Below the pieces are notes generated by a model. That model did not search any database. It was not told the DNA's origin and saw nothing but the letters and a program-made list of their open reading frames with translations. From Parcubacteria group bacterium CG11_big_fil_rev_8_21_14_0_20_39_22 (lineage in GTDB: Bacteria; Patescibacteriota; Minisyncoccia; Phycocordibacterales; GCA-002787175), in contig PCWC01000027.1 in NCBI GenBank assembly GCA_002787175.1, positions 1 to 10,014 of the forward strand: a stretch of 10,014 bases of DNA, given 5' to 3'. Shown in pieces: positions 1-8,147 of the stretch (position 1 is the stretch's first letter; every line of letters begins with the position of its first letter). The position numbers and the translations under genes are program-made.

Positions 1-988
1 CAAGCGAATCAAGATATACGAATTTTTGAGGACCAACAGATTTAGCCCAGTTTATGGTTTCTTTTATTCCATCTCGCAATCTTGTCCCAGCTTTATATTC
101 AAATAACTTCTTAGCTTTTTTATGATCACAAAACGCATCTTTTACCTCTTGCAGCCGATCGGATAGATATTGGGGTCTTAAATTTTTTGGTACCGCAGAA
201 TCAAAGAATCCTTTTAGAACAGTCTCCGCCAGCTGATTTAAAGTACTAACATCGTCAGAGCCGATATTAAAAATCTCATTTTCAACTTTTTTATCGAATA
301 TCACTTTGGCTATTACAGAAGTAACATCATCAATGTAGCTAAAAGCTCTTTGTTGTTCGCCATTACCATAAATGTAGAACCTTTTGCCCTGAAGCAAGCA
401 GTTAATGAAAATTCCGATTACATTTCGATAGGGGTCAGAAAGATTCTGTTTTGGACCATAAACATTATGTGGTCTGAAAATAAGATATTTAAAGCCATAA
501 ACAGACGACATAACTTTTGTTGCCTGCTCCATGGCTGCTTTCGTAATACCATAAATATCTTCCGGCGTAGGTGTCATGGATTCTCGAAAAGGAGTTTGTT
601 GTTTTCCGTAGACACTCATTGAACTAATAAGAACCATCTTTTTTAATCCATGTTCTATGGCCGGAATAAGAATGTTCATATAAGCACCGAGGTTTCGATC
701 CAAAGCGGAGAAAGGAGTAAATTGACTTCTTCCTTCGGTGGCATCGGCAGCAAAATGAAAAATAATCGCTGGCTTTAGTTTGTCTATATAATCGGAGATT
801 TGTTCACGATTTCGCAAATCAAGTTTTGTAAAATATTTTGGTTGCGAAACATTTCGTATAAATCCTCCTGAAAGATCGTCAACGCCATAAACTTCATACC
901 TGTCGCCGTAGTGCTTAAAAATATAGTCATAAATATGGCTTCCCATAAACCCGGCTGAACCAGTAATAAGGATTTTTTGTTTATTCAT
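1..988 (-). CDS. NAD-dependent nucleotide-sugar epimerase/dehydratase (3' end missing)
   Basis: This is an extended short-chain dehydrogenase/reductase of the type that epimerises or dehydrates nucleotide-activated sugars in the cytoplasm. From the ATG at 988 there are 329 codons with no stop, so the C-terminus lies beyond the left edge. The Rossmann NAD-binding motif GSAGFMG is at residues 10-16. The acidic pair VDD at 36-38 follows beta-strand 2, SSMSVYG is at 122-128, and the catalytic YGITK (Tyr146, Lys150) is in place. Ser123/Ser125 can supply the active-site hydroxyl. RPHNVYGP follows, and a later FSYIDDV is the usual substrate-side motif of GalE/RmlB-like enzymes. It starts 2 nt after the TGA of the acyltransferase gene, so it is the last operon gene visible here. 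No Shine-Dalgarno is seen. The exact sugar substrate cannot be read from the sequence. The family call is firm. Confidence 0.93.
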   Translation of the reverse strand, partial: MNKQKILITGSAGFMGSHIYDYIFKHYGDRYEVYGVDDLSGGFIRNVSQPKYFTKLDLRNREQISDYIDKLKPAIIFHFAADATEGRSQFTPFSALDRNLGAYMNILIPAIEHGLKKMVLISSMSVYGKQQTPFRESMTPTPEDIYGITKAAMEQATKVMSSVYGFKYLIFRPHNVYGPKQNLSDPYRNVIGIFINCLLQGKRFYIYGNGEQQRAFSYIDDVTSVIAKVIFDKKVENEIFNIGSDDVSTLNQLAETVLKGFFDSAVPKNLRPQYLSDRLQEVKDAFCDHKKAKKLFEYKAGTRLRDGIKETINWAKSVGPQKFVYLDSL

Positions 989-990
989 GG

Positions 991-1941
991 TCAAATTGTA
1001 ACAAAATTATTGAGTTTATACTCGATCGCTCCCAGTCGATACTTGTAAGATTCCTCTCCGCGCGTTAGATCGATAATTTTAACGCTTTCATTAAAATTCT
1101 TGCTGTTACTCCAGTAATCCAGAATTAAACCATATGATATTTTGCTACCAGACTCGGCATGAGCGCGAAGATAACAAATAGTACTCTTATCTTTTATAAA
1201 ATTAAGACTAGCTGCCATAACAAGACCATCATTTCTTTCCGCGCAGTAATCAATGAAGACGTTCTCCCAGATAGAGCTAAAACCAACTATCCGAGTTATG
1301 AAATCACCAAATTTTTTGTCAAACGAAAGATTGTATTCGTCTTTTTTCCTTTCTAAAAGTTTATTGTGTCGAGTAGAAAGTAAATCCTTTAGAATGTTGG
1401 GGTTACTTTTTATATCTCCGCCGAATATCCTGCAAAACTCAAGTCCTTCAGAATATCTGTTATACATCCGACAAATCCTATCACTTACTAAGTAATCATA
1501 GCTTTGTGTCATTCCGCTGTTAGGGATTTTCAAACCAACTACCCCTTCTTTCAACTCACTGCTTTCCGAAAGACCTCTAAGCAAACCGGATTCAAAAAGA
1601 TTAGTCCAATTAATCTTGTAATCTAAATCAGAGAAGTATTTAATAATATCTTTGAAATCGTATTGATCTTCAGAATCTCTTGTAAATACAGCGTTAAAGT
1701 CATTAAATGGATCGCCAGTGAAAACAATTTCACTATTTAAGGCGCTCAGAGTAAAATAGTTCCTACCATTTTTTGATTGGATTAAAAAATTTTGCTGCGG
1801 TTTATATATCTCAAGGAAAGATAAAATCCATTCTTTGCTGGCAAAAATATAACGATAATCCACAGTATCTCGGTAGTTGAGAAGAAACTTACTTATTCTG
1901 TCCGCGTCTTTGTAACTATATGATTCAATTAGATGTTGCAT
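991..1941 (-). CDS. GNAT/BioF2-like acyltransferase (CelD/FemAB-like superfamily)
   Basis: This 316-residue protein has no signal peptide or membrane segment. I place it in the GNAT-fold 'BioF2-like' group (Acetyltransf_6), whose members occur in polysaccharide clusters and transfer acyl or aminoacyl groups. The best evidence is the C-terminal DLTRGEESYKYRLGA (291-305), which matches the conserved F/D-x-x-G-x-E-x-Y-K-x-x-x-G ending of that family. It is preceded by a strand-helix stretch around SYGLILDYWSN, where family members usually carry the acyl-donor site. The N-terminal half (about 1-150) is weakly conserved to my eye. The gene starts 4 nt after the reductase stop in a TAA-ATTC-ATG junction and ends with TGA 2 nt before the epimerase. 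A role in acylating a sugar or glycan made by this operon is inferred from context. A FemAB-like aminoacyl transferase is the main alternative. Confidence 0.7.
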   Translation of the reverse strand: MQHLIESYSYKDADRISKFLLNYRDTVDYRYIFASKEWILSFLEIYKPQQNFLIQSKNGRNYFTLSALNSEIVFTGDPFNDFNAVFTRDSEDQYDFKDIIKYFSDLDYKINWTNLFESGLLRGLSESSELKEGVVGLKIPNSGMTQSYDYLVSDRICRMYNRYSEGLEFCRIFGGDIKSNPNILKDLLSTRHNKLLERKKDEYNLSFDKKFGDFITRIVGFSSIWENVFIDYCAERNDGLVMAASLNFIKDKSTICYLRAHAESGSKISYGLILDYWSNSKNFNESVKIIDLTRGEESYKYRLGAIEYKLNNFVTI

Positions 1942-1945
1942 GAAT

Positions 1946-2827
1946 TTATTTGGTGACGTTCTCTACTTGCTCAACGGTCTTGCAGCCAACAAGGACAGAG
2001 TCAACATTTTTGTTTTTCAGGCACCACTCAACGGACCATTTTGCCATGTCCACACTATGCCCCAATCGTTTCCTTAATTCTTCGATTGAGTTTATTTCTT
2101 TGGAAAAATTATCCTTTTTCAGCCAATGCCTGACATCATTTTCCGGAAATTGTGATCGATCATCGTATTTACCACTTAGATATCCATAAGCAAGTGGCTG
2201 TCTCGCCAAGATGCCCAGCTCTAATTTCGCGCATTCCGGAATCAGTTTTTTCTCAGCTTCTCTGTGAAGCCAATTGTAACGAACCTGAATTATATCTACA
2301 CCGCGTTCCTTCGCTTTGTATATTTGATTCAAATCTCCCCTTAAAACCAAATCCTCTGAAATTGATATACCGAGATATCTGATTTTTCCTATCCGCTTTT
2401 CTTTCTCCAATGCCCCCCAAAGCTCATCATTGTCAAAAACCTTATCGTCACCGGAATGAAATTGGTAGATATCAACGTAATCAGTACCTAAGACACTCAA
2501 AGAATCTTCTAACTGCTGTTTTACTTCTGTAGATGACCACCTGTCTTCCACATCAAGAAGACCTTTGTATGCGTGACCAAATTTAGTAGCTAAAATCCAA
2601 TTACTACGATTCCTTTTTAGAAAAGAACCTATTAAGCTTTCGGATAAATGGTTACCGTAGCACTCCGCGGTATCTAAAAGATTTATTCCGACTGATTCGA
2701 CAGTCTTTAAAATTTCACTAACTTCATCTGTAGTAAATTTCTTACCCCATTCACCGCAAAGTTGCCATGTGCCCAACCCAATTACAGAAACATTAAGATC
2801 GGTTGTGCCTAGTTGTTTGTAAATCAT
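1946..2827 (-). CDS. Aldo/keto reductase
   Basis: This is an NAD(P)H-dependent oxidoreductase with the (beta/alpha)8 aldo/keto reductase fold, 293 residues long. The catalytic tetrad is complete: Asp52 and Tyr57 in DTAECYG, Lys82 in ATKFG, and His124 in YQFHSGD. The opening GTTDLNVSVIGLGTW is typical of the Tas/YajO-like branch, and LGTDYVDIYQFH and GKIRYLGIS are further family landmarks. The C-terminal cofactor region VGCKTVEQVENVTK is present, but the protein stops there. Most relatives run a further 20-30 residues, so the end is short, although the active site is unaffected. Its ATG overlaps the TGA of the preceding glycosyltransferase as ATGA, implying translational coupling. In this setting it may reduce a keto-sugar or sugar-derived precursor. 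That substrate is inferred, as these enzymes are broad. Confidence 0.9.
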   Translation of the reverse strand: MIYKQLGTTDLNVSVIGLGTWQLCGEWGKKFTTDEVSEILKTVESVGINLLDTAECYGNHLSESLIGSFLKRNRSNWILATKFGHAYKGLLDVEDRWSSTEVKQQLEDSLSVLGTDYVDIYQFHSGDDKVFDNDELWGALEKEKRIGKIRYLGISISEDLVLRGDLNQIYKAKERGVDIIQVRYNWLHREAEKKLIPECAKLELGILARQPLAYGYLSGKYDDRSQFPENDVRHWLKKDNFSKEINSIEELRKRLGHSVDMAKWSVEWCLKNKNVDSVLVGCKTVEQVENVTK

Positions 2828-4791
2828 ATATTTATTGATTTGGGATGGATAAGGCGTTCGAAAATCTCAATGTTTCGCTCAATATTATGATTCTCATACA
2901 CAAAAAGTTGTGCCTCATTAATCATTTGATTTCTCTGCTTACAATCCAATGCGGCAACTTCTTTTATCTTTTTGGATAATTCTAATATCGTGGTATTCAC
3001 ATCCATTAGAAAACCCCGATTGTAATCCAAAAGTGTGGACAGATAACCGACTTCTGTTGAAAGCACTAATACTCCATGCGCCATCGCTTCTAAAGCGACG
3101 AGCGGGCAACCCTCATTAATCGAAGAAATAACCAATAACTCTGCGTCTTGATAAAATTGGGCGACACTTTCTTGGTACCCCGTAAAATTAACTCTGTCTT
3201 GGATATTTTTTTGAACAGTGATATTGCGAAGACTATCGGACATTGGACCATCTCCCACTACGGTGAGTTGCCAGATGTCCTTAGGAATATAGGATAAAGC
3301 TTCAATAACCAGCCTAAAGCGTTTCTCTTCGGCCAATCTTCCGATTAGTAATACCTTGAGCGGATTCGATTTATTGCTCCGTGTACGAATAATATCTTTT
3401 TCTACTGAAATTGCAGATGGAATAAAGATGAGCTTCTTTTTGCTAACCAACCATAGACTTCGTTCCATGGACGGATTCACTAGAATAACAAAATCGTAGA
3501 AGATGCTGATGAGCCTATCTAAAAAAGTTTCGAAACGTTCCGAAAAATTGGTTGTAATCCAACCATGCTTTATGTCAATAAATTTACTACCGCCCCTTTG
3601 AAAGAAACTCTTCAGTTTTGTTAGAAATATCAAATAAGAAGAATGGTAGCCGTTTGAAACTACCACTGTTGCCCGAGTGTCCTTCAAAAAATGGGAGAAT
3701 TTTGCCGAGGATTTATTGAGTGTATCTCCAAGATATAAGCTCGGAACGGTATTTTTGCACTCAAGATAGAATTCCCAATTATGTGATATCGCAACAATAA
3801 TTTTAAGTTTGTTCTGCTTACGCATTGCTTTGACTATATTTTGAACATATCGTTCGGCACCACCGATATACTTACCGGGACTTAAAACAAAAATATAATC
3901 GTAAAATCTGTTTGGATGATGGTGATACGATAAGAATCCCCTAAAGAAAAATAAGCCGTAATAAATATAGCCTTTGATTTCGTGACCTTTAAAAGAGAAA
4001 AGGATGGTTTTCAAAAGCCACCACCAAAGTTGGGTGCTGTGATATAAAAAATCCAGTTTTGAAGTCTTGAAGATTAATTTGAAAAATGCTCCTGCGGCAT
4101 AACCATAATCCTTCATCAGACTTATATCTTCTTTGGCACTTCGCCAAGAACGATGCGCAATCACTGCTTCCGGGGTATAAACAATTTGGAAACCAAGCTG
4201 TAAAGCTCTATATGACCATTCGTTATCATCGGAACTCTTGAAAGCTGAACCAGGGCCAAGATTTTCATTAAATCGACCGATTTCCTTGTATGTGTTTTTA
4301 TGAAAACCAAAATTACATCCTGATAATTTAAATATCGGGGTAATTTTGTTTTTCTTAAAGATGGTCCGTTCGTTAAGAGTGTCATACAGACGTGAACTTA
4401 TTGCATCACTTTCTTTATCACCAGCAATCACTCGACCGGTAACGATAAAGTTACGGCCCTCTTTGCGTAGGGCCTTATATAGCGAATCAATCCAGTATTT
4501 ATCGGCAATACAGTCATCATCTATGACAGCTAGAAGATCAGCTGAAGCAAGTTCAACTCCTAAATTTAAGGCGCGGGATTTGTTTTTAAAATCACACGCA
4601 GTAACTCTTACAGCCGCTTTGTTAGACGGTAAAGCTATCAGTTTCTCGAAGTCTGATTGATCTAAAATGATAATTTCGTATGGTATCGCTGTTTTTTGGA
4701 TCAGCAAACTTTCGACGCAGACCTTCAACATCTCCGGCCTGTTGCAAGTGGCGATAAGAACGCTTATTTGAGCCTGTTTATTTGTTCTCAT
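2824..4791 (-). CDS. Two-domain glycosyltransferase, GT2 (A-fold) fused to GT4 (B-fold)
   Basis: This is a 655-residue double glycosyltransferase. Residues 8-220 form a GT2 domain: QISVLIATCNRPE at the nucleotide-binding start, DQSD at 44-47, the metal-binding IDDDC (Asp91-93), and SSDDNEW (187-192) in the acceptor/base region. An aromatic, hydrophobic linker at about 245-290 includes WWW and YYGLFFF and may sit on the membrane. Residues 298-655 form a GT4 domain: GKYIGGAERYV (306-316) is the glycine-rich N-terminal loop, IGRLAEEKR (483-491) the phosphate-binding Arg/Lys segment, VVGDGP follows, and Glu560 and Glu568 make the E-x7-E signature. An in-frame ATG at 4917 lies deep inside the upstream methyltransferase gene. 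The ATG at 4791 is preferred because it begins 7 residues before the GT2 strand and overlaps that gene by only 14 bp. The protein probably adds two sugars in succession to a glycan; donors are unknown. Confidence 0.92.
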   Translation of the reverse strand: MRTNKQAQISVLIATCNRPEMLKVCVESLLIQKTAIPYEIIILDQSDFEKLIALPSNKAAVRVTACDFKNKSRALNLGVELASADLLAVIDDDCIADKYWIDSLYKALRKEGRNFIVTGRVIAGDKESDAISSRLYDTLNERTIFKKNKITPIFKLSGCNFGFHKNTYKEIGRFNENLGPGSAFKSSDDNEWSYRALQLGFQIVYTPEAVIAHRSWRSAKEDISLMKDYGYAAGAFFKLIFKTSKLDFLYHSTQLWWWLLKTILFSFKGHEIKGYIYYGLFFFRGFLSYHHHPNRFYDYIFVLSPGKYIGGAERYVQNIVKAMRKQNKLKIIVAISHNWEFYLECKNTVPSLYLGDTLNKSSAKFSHFLKDTRATVVVSNGYHSSYLIFLTKLKSFFQRGGSKFIDIKHGWITTNFSERFETFLDRLISIFYDFVILVNPSMERSLWLVSKKKLIFIPSAISVEKDIIRTRSNKSNPLKVLLIGRLAEEKRFRLVIEALSYIPKDIWQLTVVGDGPMSDSLRNITVQKNIQDRVNFTGYQESVAQFYQDAELLVISSINEGCPLVALEAMAHGVLVLSTEVGYLSTLLDYNRGFLMDVNTTILELSKKIKEVAALDCKQRNQMINEAQLFVYENHNIERNIEIFERLIHPKSINI

Positions 4792-5818
4792 AATTTCTAA
4801 CCAGTTTATAAATAGCCGCTTTCTTACCGGATACGAGAATATCGTATTTCTTCTGTAGTTGGAAGATATTGGTGAATTTATTCTGTAAGATATTTTCAAA
4901 AATATCCTTAGCCCCAATAAGGAGAACGATAACGCCTTCCTTCTTCAAAATGCGATCGAATTCTAAGAGCAGAGACTCATAGAATTTTTCTAAATCTGGG
5001 ACCTCTTTATATTCTCCCCAAGGTGGATCAGAAATAATTTTGTCTATAGATTTATTTTGTATCCCACTCAGAGCTAAAGCATTACCGCGAATAACTTCTA
5101 TTTTCTTCCCAGAAGCTTTAACTTTTTGTTTAAGCTTAGAGATTAGATCGTCTTCTTTTTCCACAGCAATTATTTCTTTATAGGGAAAACTTGCCGCGCG
5201 TTCTATCGGTATGGATCCATAACCGGCAAACGGATCAAGAACAACATCTTTAGGGTTTGGTTTGGAAAGAAAACTTAAGATATATGAAATCTCTTTTCGA
5301 AGCTCACCTTTCTCGCGATAATTTTCATGCCTGAATGGATAGGTAACTCTTATGCCAAAAAATCCATACCTTTCTCGTCTTAGAAGCGCCCAAAATTCAA
5401 GGTCCGGCTTTTGAATATTTAATCTTGTGCCTGGTGTCCGCAAAATAATTGATTCAAGTTTTTGTAATAATTCACGGCTTACTGGCACCATACTATTCTC
5501 TAGTGAACTCACAATTTTGAAATTTCTTTTGCGAGAAGGAAGATTGATCGCGATTTGGTGTTGTAAGTTCTTGTCATGAGATACCATAGCTAATATCTTT
5601 TCAAGTGATTTAGCGTCTGGGGCTAGATTACTGAAAGACCTCAACAAAAGATATGTATTGTTAAAGATATGAAAATTTCTAATTTCACGTTCAGGATAGT
5701 CTGATTCATACACAACCAAACCATCAAGCAGTAACTTGATTTTTACTCCACGTTTTGCAAGAAATTCTTTTACTATTTCTTGTGTGCCAGTTATGAATGT
5801 TGAAAAATATGTTTTCAT
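4778..5818 (-). CDS. THUMP-type guanosine-N2 RNA methyltransferase (Trm11/TrmN/RlmL-like)
   Basis: This is a 346-residue SAM-dependent methyltransferase of the UPF0020 group, which methylates guanosine N2 in tRNA (positions 6 or 10) or in 23S rRNA. The N-terminus YFSTFITGTQEIVKEFL and the region up to about 120 resemble the THUMP-bearing module. KPDLEFWALLRRERYGFFGIR (about 137-157) is the typical linker. The Rossmann domain has the SAM motif LDPFAGYGS (194-202), an acidic strand end at AVEKED, GNALAL, and the catalytic SDPPWGEY (263-270). DPPW is the N-methyltransferase signature, so the active site looks intact. It starts 4 nt after the phosphatase-GT2 gene and its last 14 bp overlap the next glycosyltransferase. 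Its place in a glycan operon is odd, since it reads as an RNA enzyme by every motif. The substrate position is not determinable here. Confidence 0.87.
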   Translation of the reverse strand: MKTYFSTFITGTQEIVKEFLAKRGVKIKLLLDGLVVYESDYPEREIRNFHIFNNTYLLLRSFSNLAPDAKSLEKILAMVSHDKNLQHQIAINLPSRKRNFKIVSSLENSMVPVSRELLQKLESIILRTPGTRLNIQKPDLEFWALLRRERYGFFGIRVTYPFRHENYREKGELRKEISYILSFLSKPNPKDVVLDPFAGYGSIPIERAASFPYKEIIAVEKEDDLISKLKQKVKASGKKIEVIRGNALALSGIQNKSIDKIISDPPWGEYKEVPDLEKFYESLLLEFDRILKKEGVIVLLIGAKDIFENILQNKFTNIFQLQKKYDILVSGKKAAIYKLVRNYENK

Positions 5819-5822
5819 AAAT

Positions 5823-7193
5823 TTATTCTTTCAGTGGAATCACCACTGGAACAGGTTGACTTTGTTTCGTTGTTGCCACTGGTTTCCAAATATGAGGATT
5901 GCGACTAAATCTAGTTTTTACACTGGCTATAATCCGTGCAAGCGCGTCCATCACAAATAGAGCAATGACAAATATGAGATTTTGCGCACTCGTCGCTTTA
6001 AGTAGTTCGACTCGCCATTGTTTTTCAATTTTCTTAAAGAAGGAGGTGGCCGTCTGTCTTCTTCCCAATCTGGTTCGTATCTTTTGCCTAAAGAAATCTC
6101 TGAATGATTTTGGAAACGTAACGTAAACTTGCAAATTATCACAATAACGGAACAAAATACCTCTTTGAAAGAGGACTAGTGACAGCAAACCATCGTCATT
6201 AATGGTTGTTTTGTCGATCGTTTTTATACCATCAACAAAATTGTCTTGGGAAAGTATCATTGTATATCCTGAAGGATAGAGAAAGGTGCCAACTTGGTCG
6301 TTTCCATAGCGTAAAGCATTCCATGCTTCGCAACCAACTGCGGAAATTCTGTAAAAGAATTTTCTCTTTGTTGGAATTGGGATGACTTTTCCCGTGCACG
6401 GTACTCTTTTTGTCTGAATACACGAAAAACATTCTCTCACAAAATCATCCTTAACATCCACATCTCCATCAATAAGCAATACATAATCTCCATTGATGAA
6501 TGGAACCGCTTTTTTAAGAGCAGACACTTTGCCGTTTCTTGTTTTCTCTTGCACTAAAGTTATTAAAGGAGACTGGATGGATTGAATAATCTTATTTGTT
6601 TTATCGGTACTCCCGCTTGATATAACAACTATCTCTCTGACTTCTTGAGAAGAAGATTGCGTTACTAGCTTCGTCAAAATATTTTTGATGTTTTTCTCCT
6701 CATTGTAGACGGCTATAACTATTGAAAGTGAACCGGGTTTTATTATCTTATCGATAGCTGATTTTAAGGCTTTCAAACCCGTCAACAAACGCTCGTTAGT
6801 TTCGGAAACGTCGTGATAATCCACGTCTTTAAATAAAACCGGATCAAGAGACGCAATACTATGGATTAAAAAGATTTTATTTCTTATGGATGGGCACATT
6901 TCTATAACCGCTTGTTGATGTGCTGGAGTAAAGCAGACAATAGACGAGGCCCACATAACATCCTCCGAGGATAACTTTTGGGCTCGGTGGCCTTTTAGTG
7001 TTATCGAGTAGTTCCTCTCTACAATACTATTAAGTAATGGATTGGGAGTTTTAAAATATAGGTCTATGCCACGTGATCGAGATTGGAAGGATAATCCCGC
7101 ACTCTGAATATTTTGAATAAAAAGTTTTTCAGAAATAATACTTCTGAAAACGTTACCAGTACAGACGAATAAAGTTTTGTTGAAGTTTGGCAT
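5823..7193 (-). CDS. Fusion of low-molecular-weight protein tyrosine phosphatase and GT2 glycosyltransferase
   Basis: This is a 456-residue hybrid. Residues 6-150 are a low-molecular-weight tyrosine phosphatase: the P-loop VCTGNVFRS carries nucleophile Cys11, Asn14, Arg17 and Ser18 (C-x5-R), and the general-acid Asp117 is in the expected Asp-Pro pair (SLDPVL). The usual Pro after RS is replaced (RSII). Residues 155-400 are a GT2 domain: SIVIAVYNEEKN at the start, SSGSTDKT (192-199), the metal-binding IDGD (241-244), a base-region NDDG (332-335), and a basic QKIRTRLGRRQ segment (370-380). A membrane helix follows at about 404-422, with a proline-rich tail. The ATG at 7193 leaves a 4-nt gap to the preceding gene; a GTG at 7232 would overlap it by 35 bp and adds nothing conserved. 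In capsule systems such phosphatases act on tyrosine kinases. An ArsC-like reductase is the alternative for the first domain. Confidence 0.9.
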   Translation of the reverse strand: MPNFNKTLFVCTGNVFRSIISEKLFIQNIQSAGLSFQSRSRGIDLYFKTPNPLLNSIVERNYSITLKGHRAQKLSSEDVMWASSIVCFTPAHQQAVIEMCPSIRNKIFLIHSIASLDPVLFKDVDYHDVSETNERLLTGLKALKSAIDKIIKPGSLSIVIAVYNEEKNIKNILTKLVTQSSSQEVREIVVISSGSTDKTNKIIQSIQSPLITLVQEKTRNGKVSALKKAVPFINGDYVLLIDGDVDVKDDFVRECFSCIQTKRVPCTGKVIPIPTKRKFFYRISAVGCEAWNALRYGNDQVGTFLYPSGYTMILSQDNFVDGIKTIDKTTINDDGLLSLVLFQRGILFRYCDNLQVYVTFPKSFRDFFRQKIRTRLGRRQTATSFFKKIEKQWRVELLKATSAQNLIFVIALFVMDALARIIASVKTRFSRNPHIWKPVATTKQSQPVPVVIPLKE

Positions 7194-7197
7194 AGAT

Positions 7198-8142
7198 TTA
7201 AAAAATAAACTCAAATTGTTTTTGATTAGCACTCATCTTTTTATTGATATTATGCAGACGATTTAAATTAAAATTCGTTTGTTTTTTTAATTTGAAGACT
7301 GATATGACGAGATAAAAAATACTAAAAACAGGATAAGCAAAGGGATAGTATTGATAGTAGAAATCTTTATATATCCTAAATAACTTCCTTCCATATGTGC
7401 CATAGTTATTCAAAAATTCTTGACGATCCTGGTATGTGATTAAACAGGTAAATAAATTTCTAAGAGCGCGTCTGCAAGTAGATACTCGGGAGAATGATTG
7501 TTTGCTGTCGTGAGCAACAATCGCAGTATTTAGGAAATATAATTTCAAATCGGTCTGAGTGATAATTCGCAAACTCAATTCGACATCTTCGTGATATATG
7601 AAAAAATCTTCTCTGAAATAGAGACTGCTCTGTAGATTTTTTAAATTCGCGAAGAGGGCCGTTCCAGGCACGAAACTTACTTCTATATATTCTTTATCTA
7701 TATTGTACGCTTTAATGAGACCGTCTTTTATATCAAAAGCGAGCGGGTAACCATCGAGCTTACCTCCACTTAAAAACTCAGAATATTCGACTATTCTTGG
7801 AGATACACAACCTAAATCATTCTTTGATTCAGCAAATTTATAGAGTCTCTTTAGGCAATCTGGATCGAGAATAGTATCAATATTCAACAAAAATACATAT
7901 TTAGTCTTAGCTTGTTTAACACAAAGATTGTTTGCCTTAGCCCACCCAATGTTTGTTTCGTTTTCAATAATCTTAGCCGGATAATTCCTTGCTATTTCGA
8001 TAGTTCTGTCTTTGGAACCATTGTCGAGAATAACAACCTCAAAGTTTTTACAGGTCTGGGCATAGATAGAATCGAGGCAGGTCTTAATGTACTTCTCGCC
8101 GTTTAATATTGGAATGATTATTGTTATGGTTGGTTGCAACAT
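7198..8142 (-). CDS. GT2 glycosyltransferase, rhamnosyltransferase-like (WbbL type)
   Basis: This is a 314-residue inverting GT2 enzyme that would transfer a sugar from a nucleotide donor onto a lipid-linked or surface glycan. The nucleotide-binding start ITIIIPILNGEKYI (6-19) leads to LDNGSKDRT (39-47). The metal site is NIDT (87-90), the form used by rhamnosyltransferase-like members (usually NPDT) instead of a plain DxD. VPGTALFA (158-165) and FFIYHEDVELSLR (180-192) are the acceptor loop and base region, with Glu185/Asp186 as candidates. A hydrophobic stretch at about 264-284 suggests membrane contact near the C-terminus. The gene sits 5 nt after the deacetylase stop in a TAA-AATTT-ATG junction, which fixes the ATG at 8142, and ends 4 nt before the phosphatase-GT2 start. 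The donor sugar is not known; the fold assignment is firm. Confidence 0.93.
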   Translation of the reverse strand: MLQPTITIIIPILNGEKYIKTCLDSIYAQTCKNFEVVILDNGSKDRTIEIARNYPAKIIENETNIGWAKANNLCVKQAKTKYVFLLNIDTILDPDCLKRLYKFAESKNDLGCVSPRIVEYSEFLSGGKLDGYPLAFDIKDGLIKAYNIDKEYIEVSFVPGTALFANLKNLQSSLYFREDFFIYHEDVELSLRIITQTDLKLYFLNTAIVAHDSKQSFSRVSTCRRALRNLFTCLITYQDRQEFLNNYGTYGRKLFRIYKDFYYQYYPFAYPVFSIFYLVISVFKLKKQTNFNLNRLHNINKKMSANQKQFEFIF

Positions 8143-8147
8143 AAATT

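Noticed and set aside
350..622. Rightward 90-codon frame opposite the epimerase gene.
   Set aside because: It is an antisense shadow of a gene with clear SDR motifs and has no recognisable domain.
4792..4917. N-terminal extension of the GT2-GT4 protein from the ATG at 4917.
   Set aside because: It overlaps the methyltransferase gene by 140 bp and adds 42 residues with no GT2 character before the conserved first strand.
7194..7232. GTG start at 7232 for the phosphatase-GT2 protein.
   Set aside because: It overlaps the preceding GT2 gene by 35 bp, and the ATG at 7193 fits the operon's TAA-ATCT-ATG junction.
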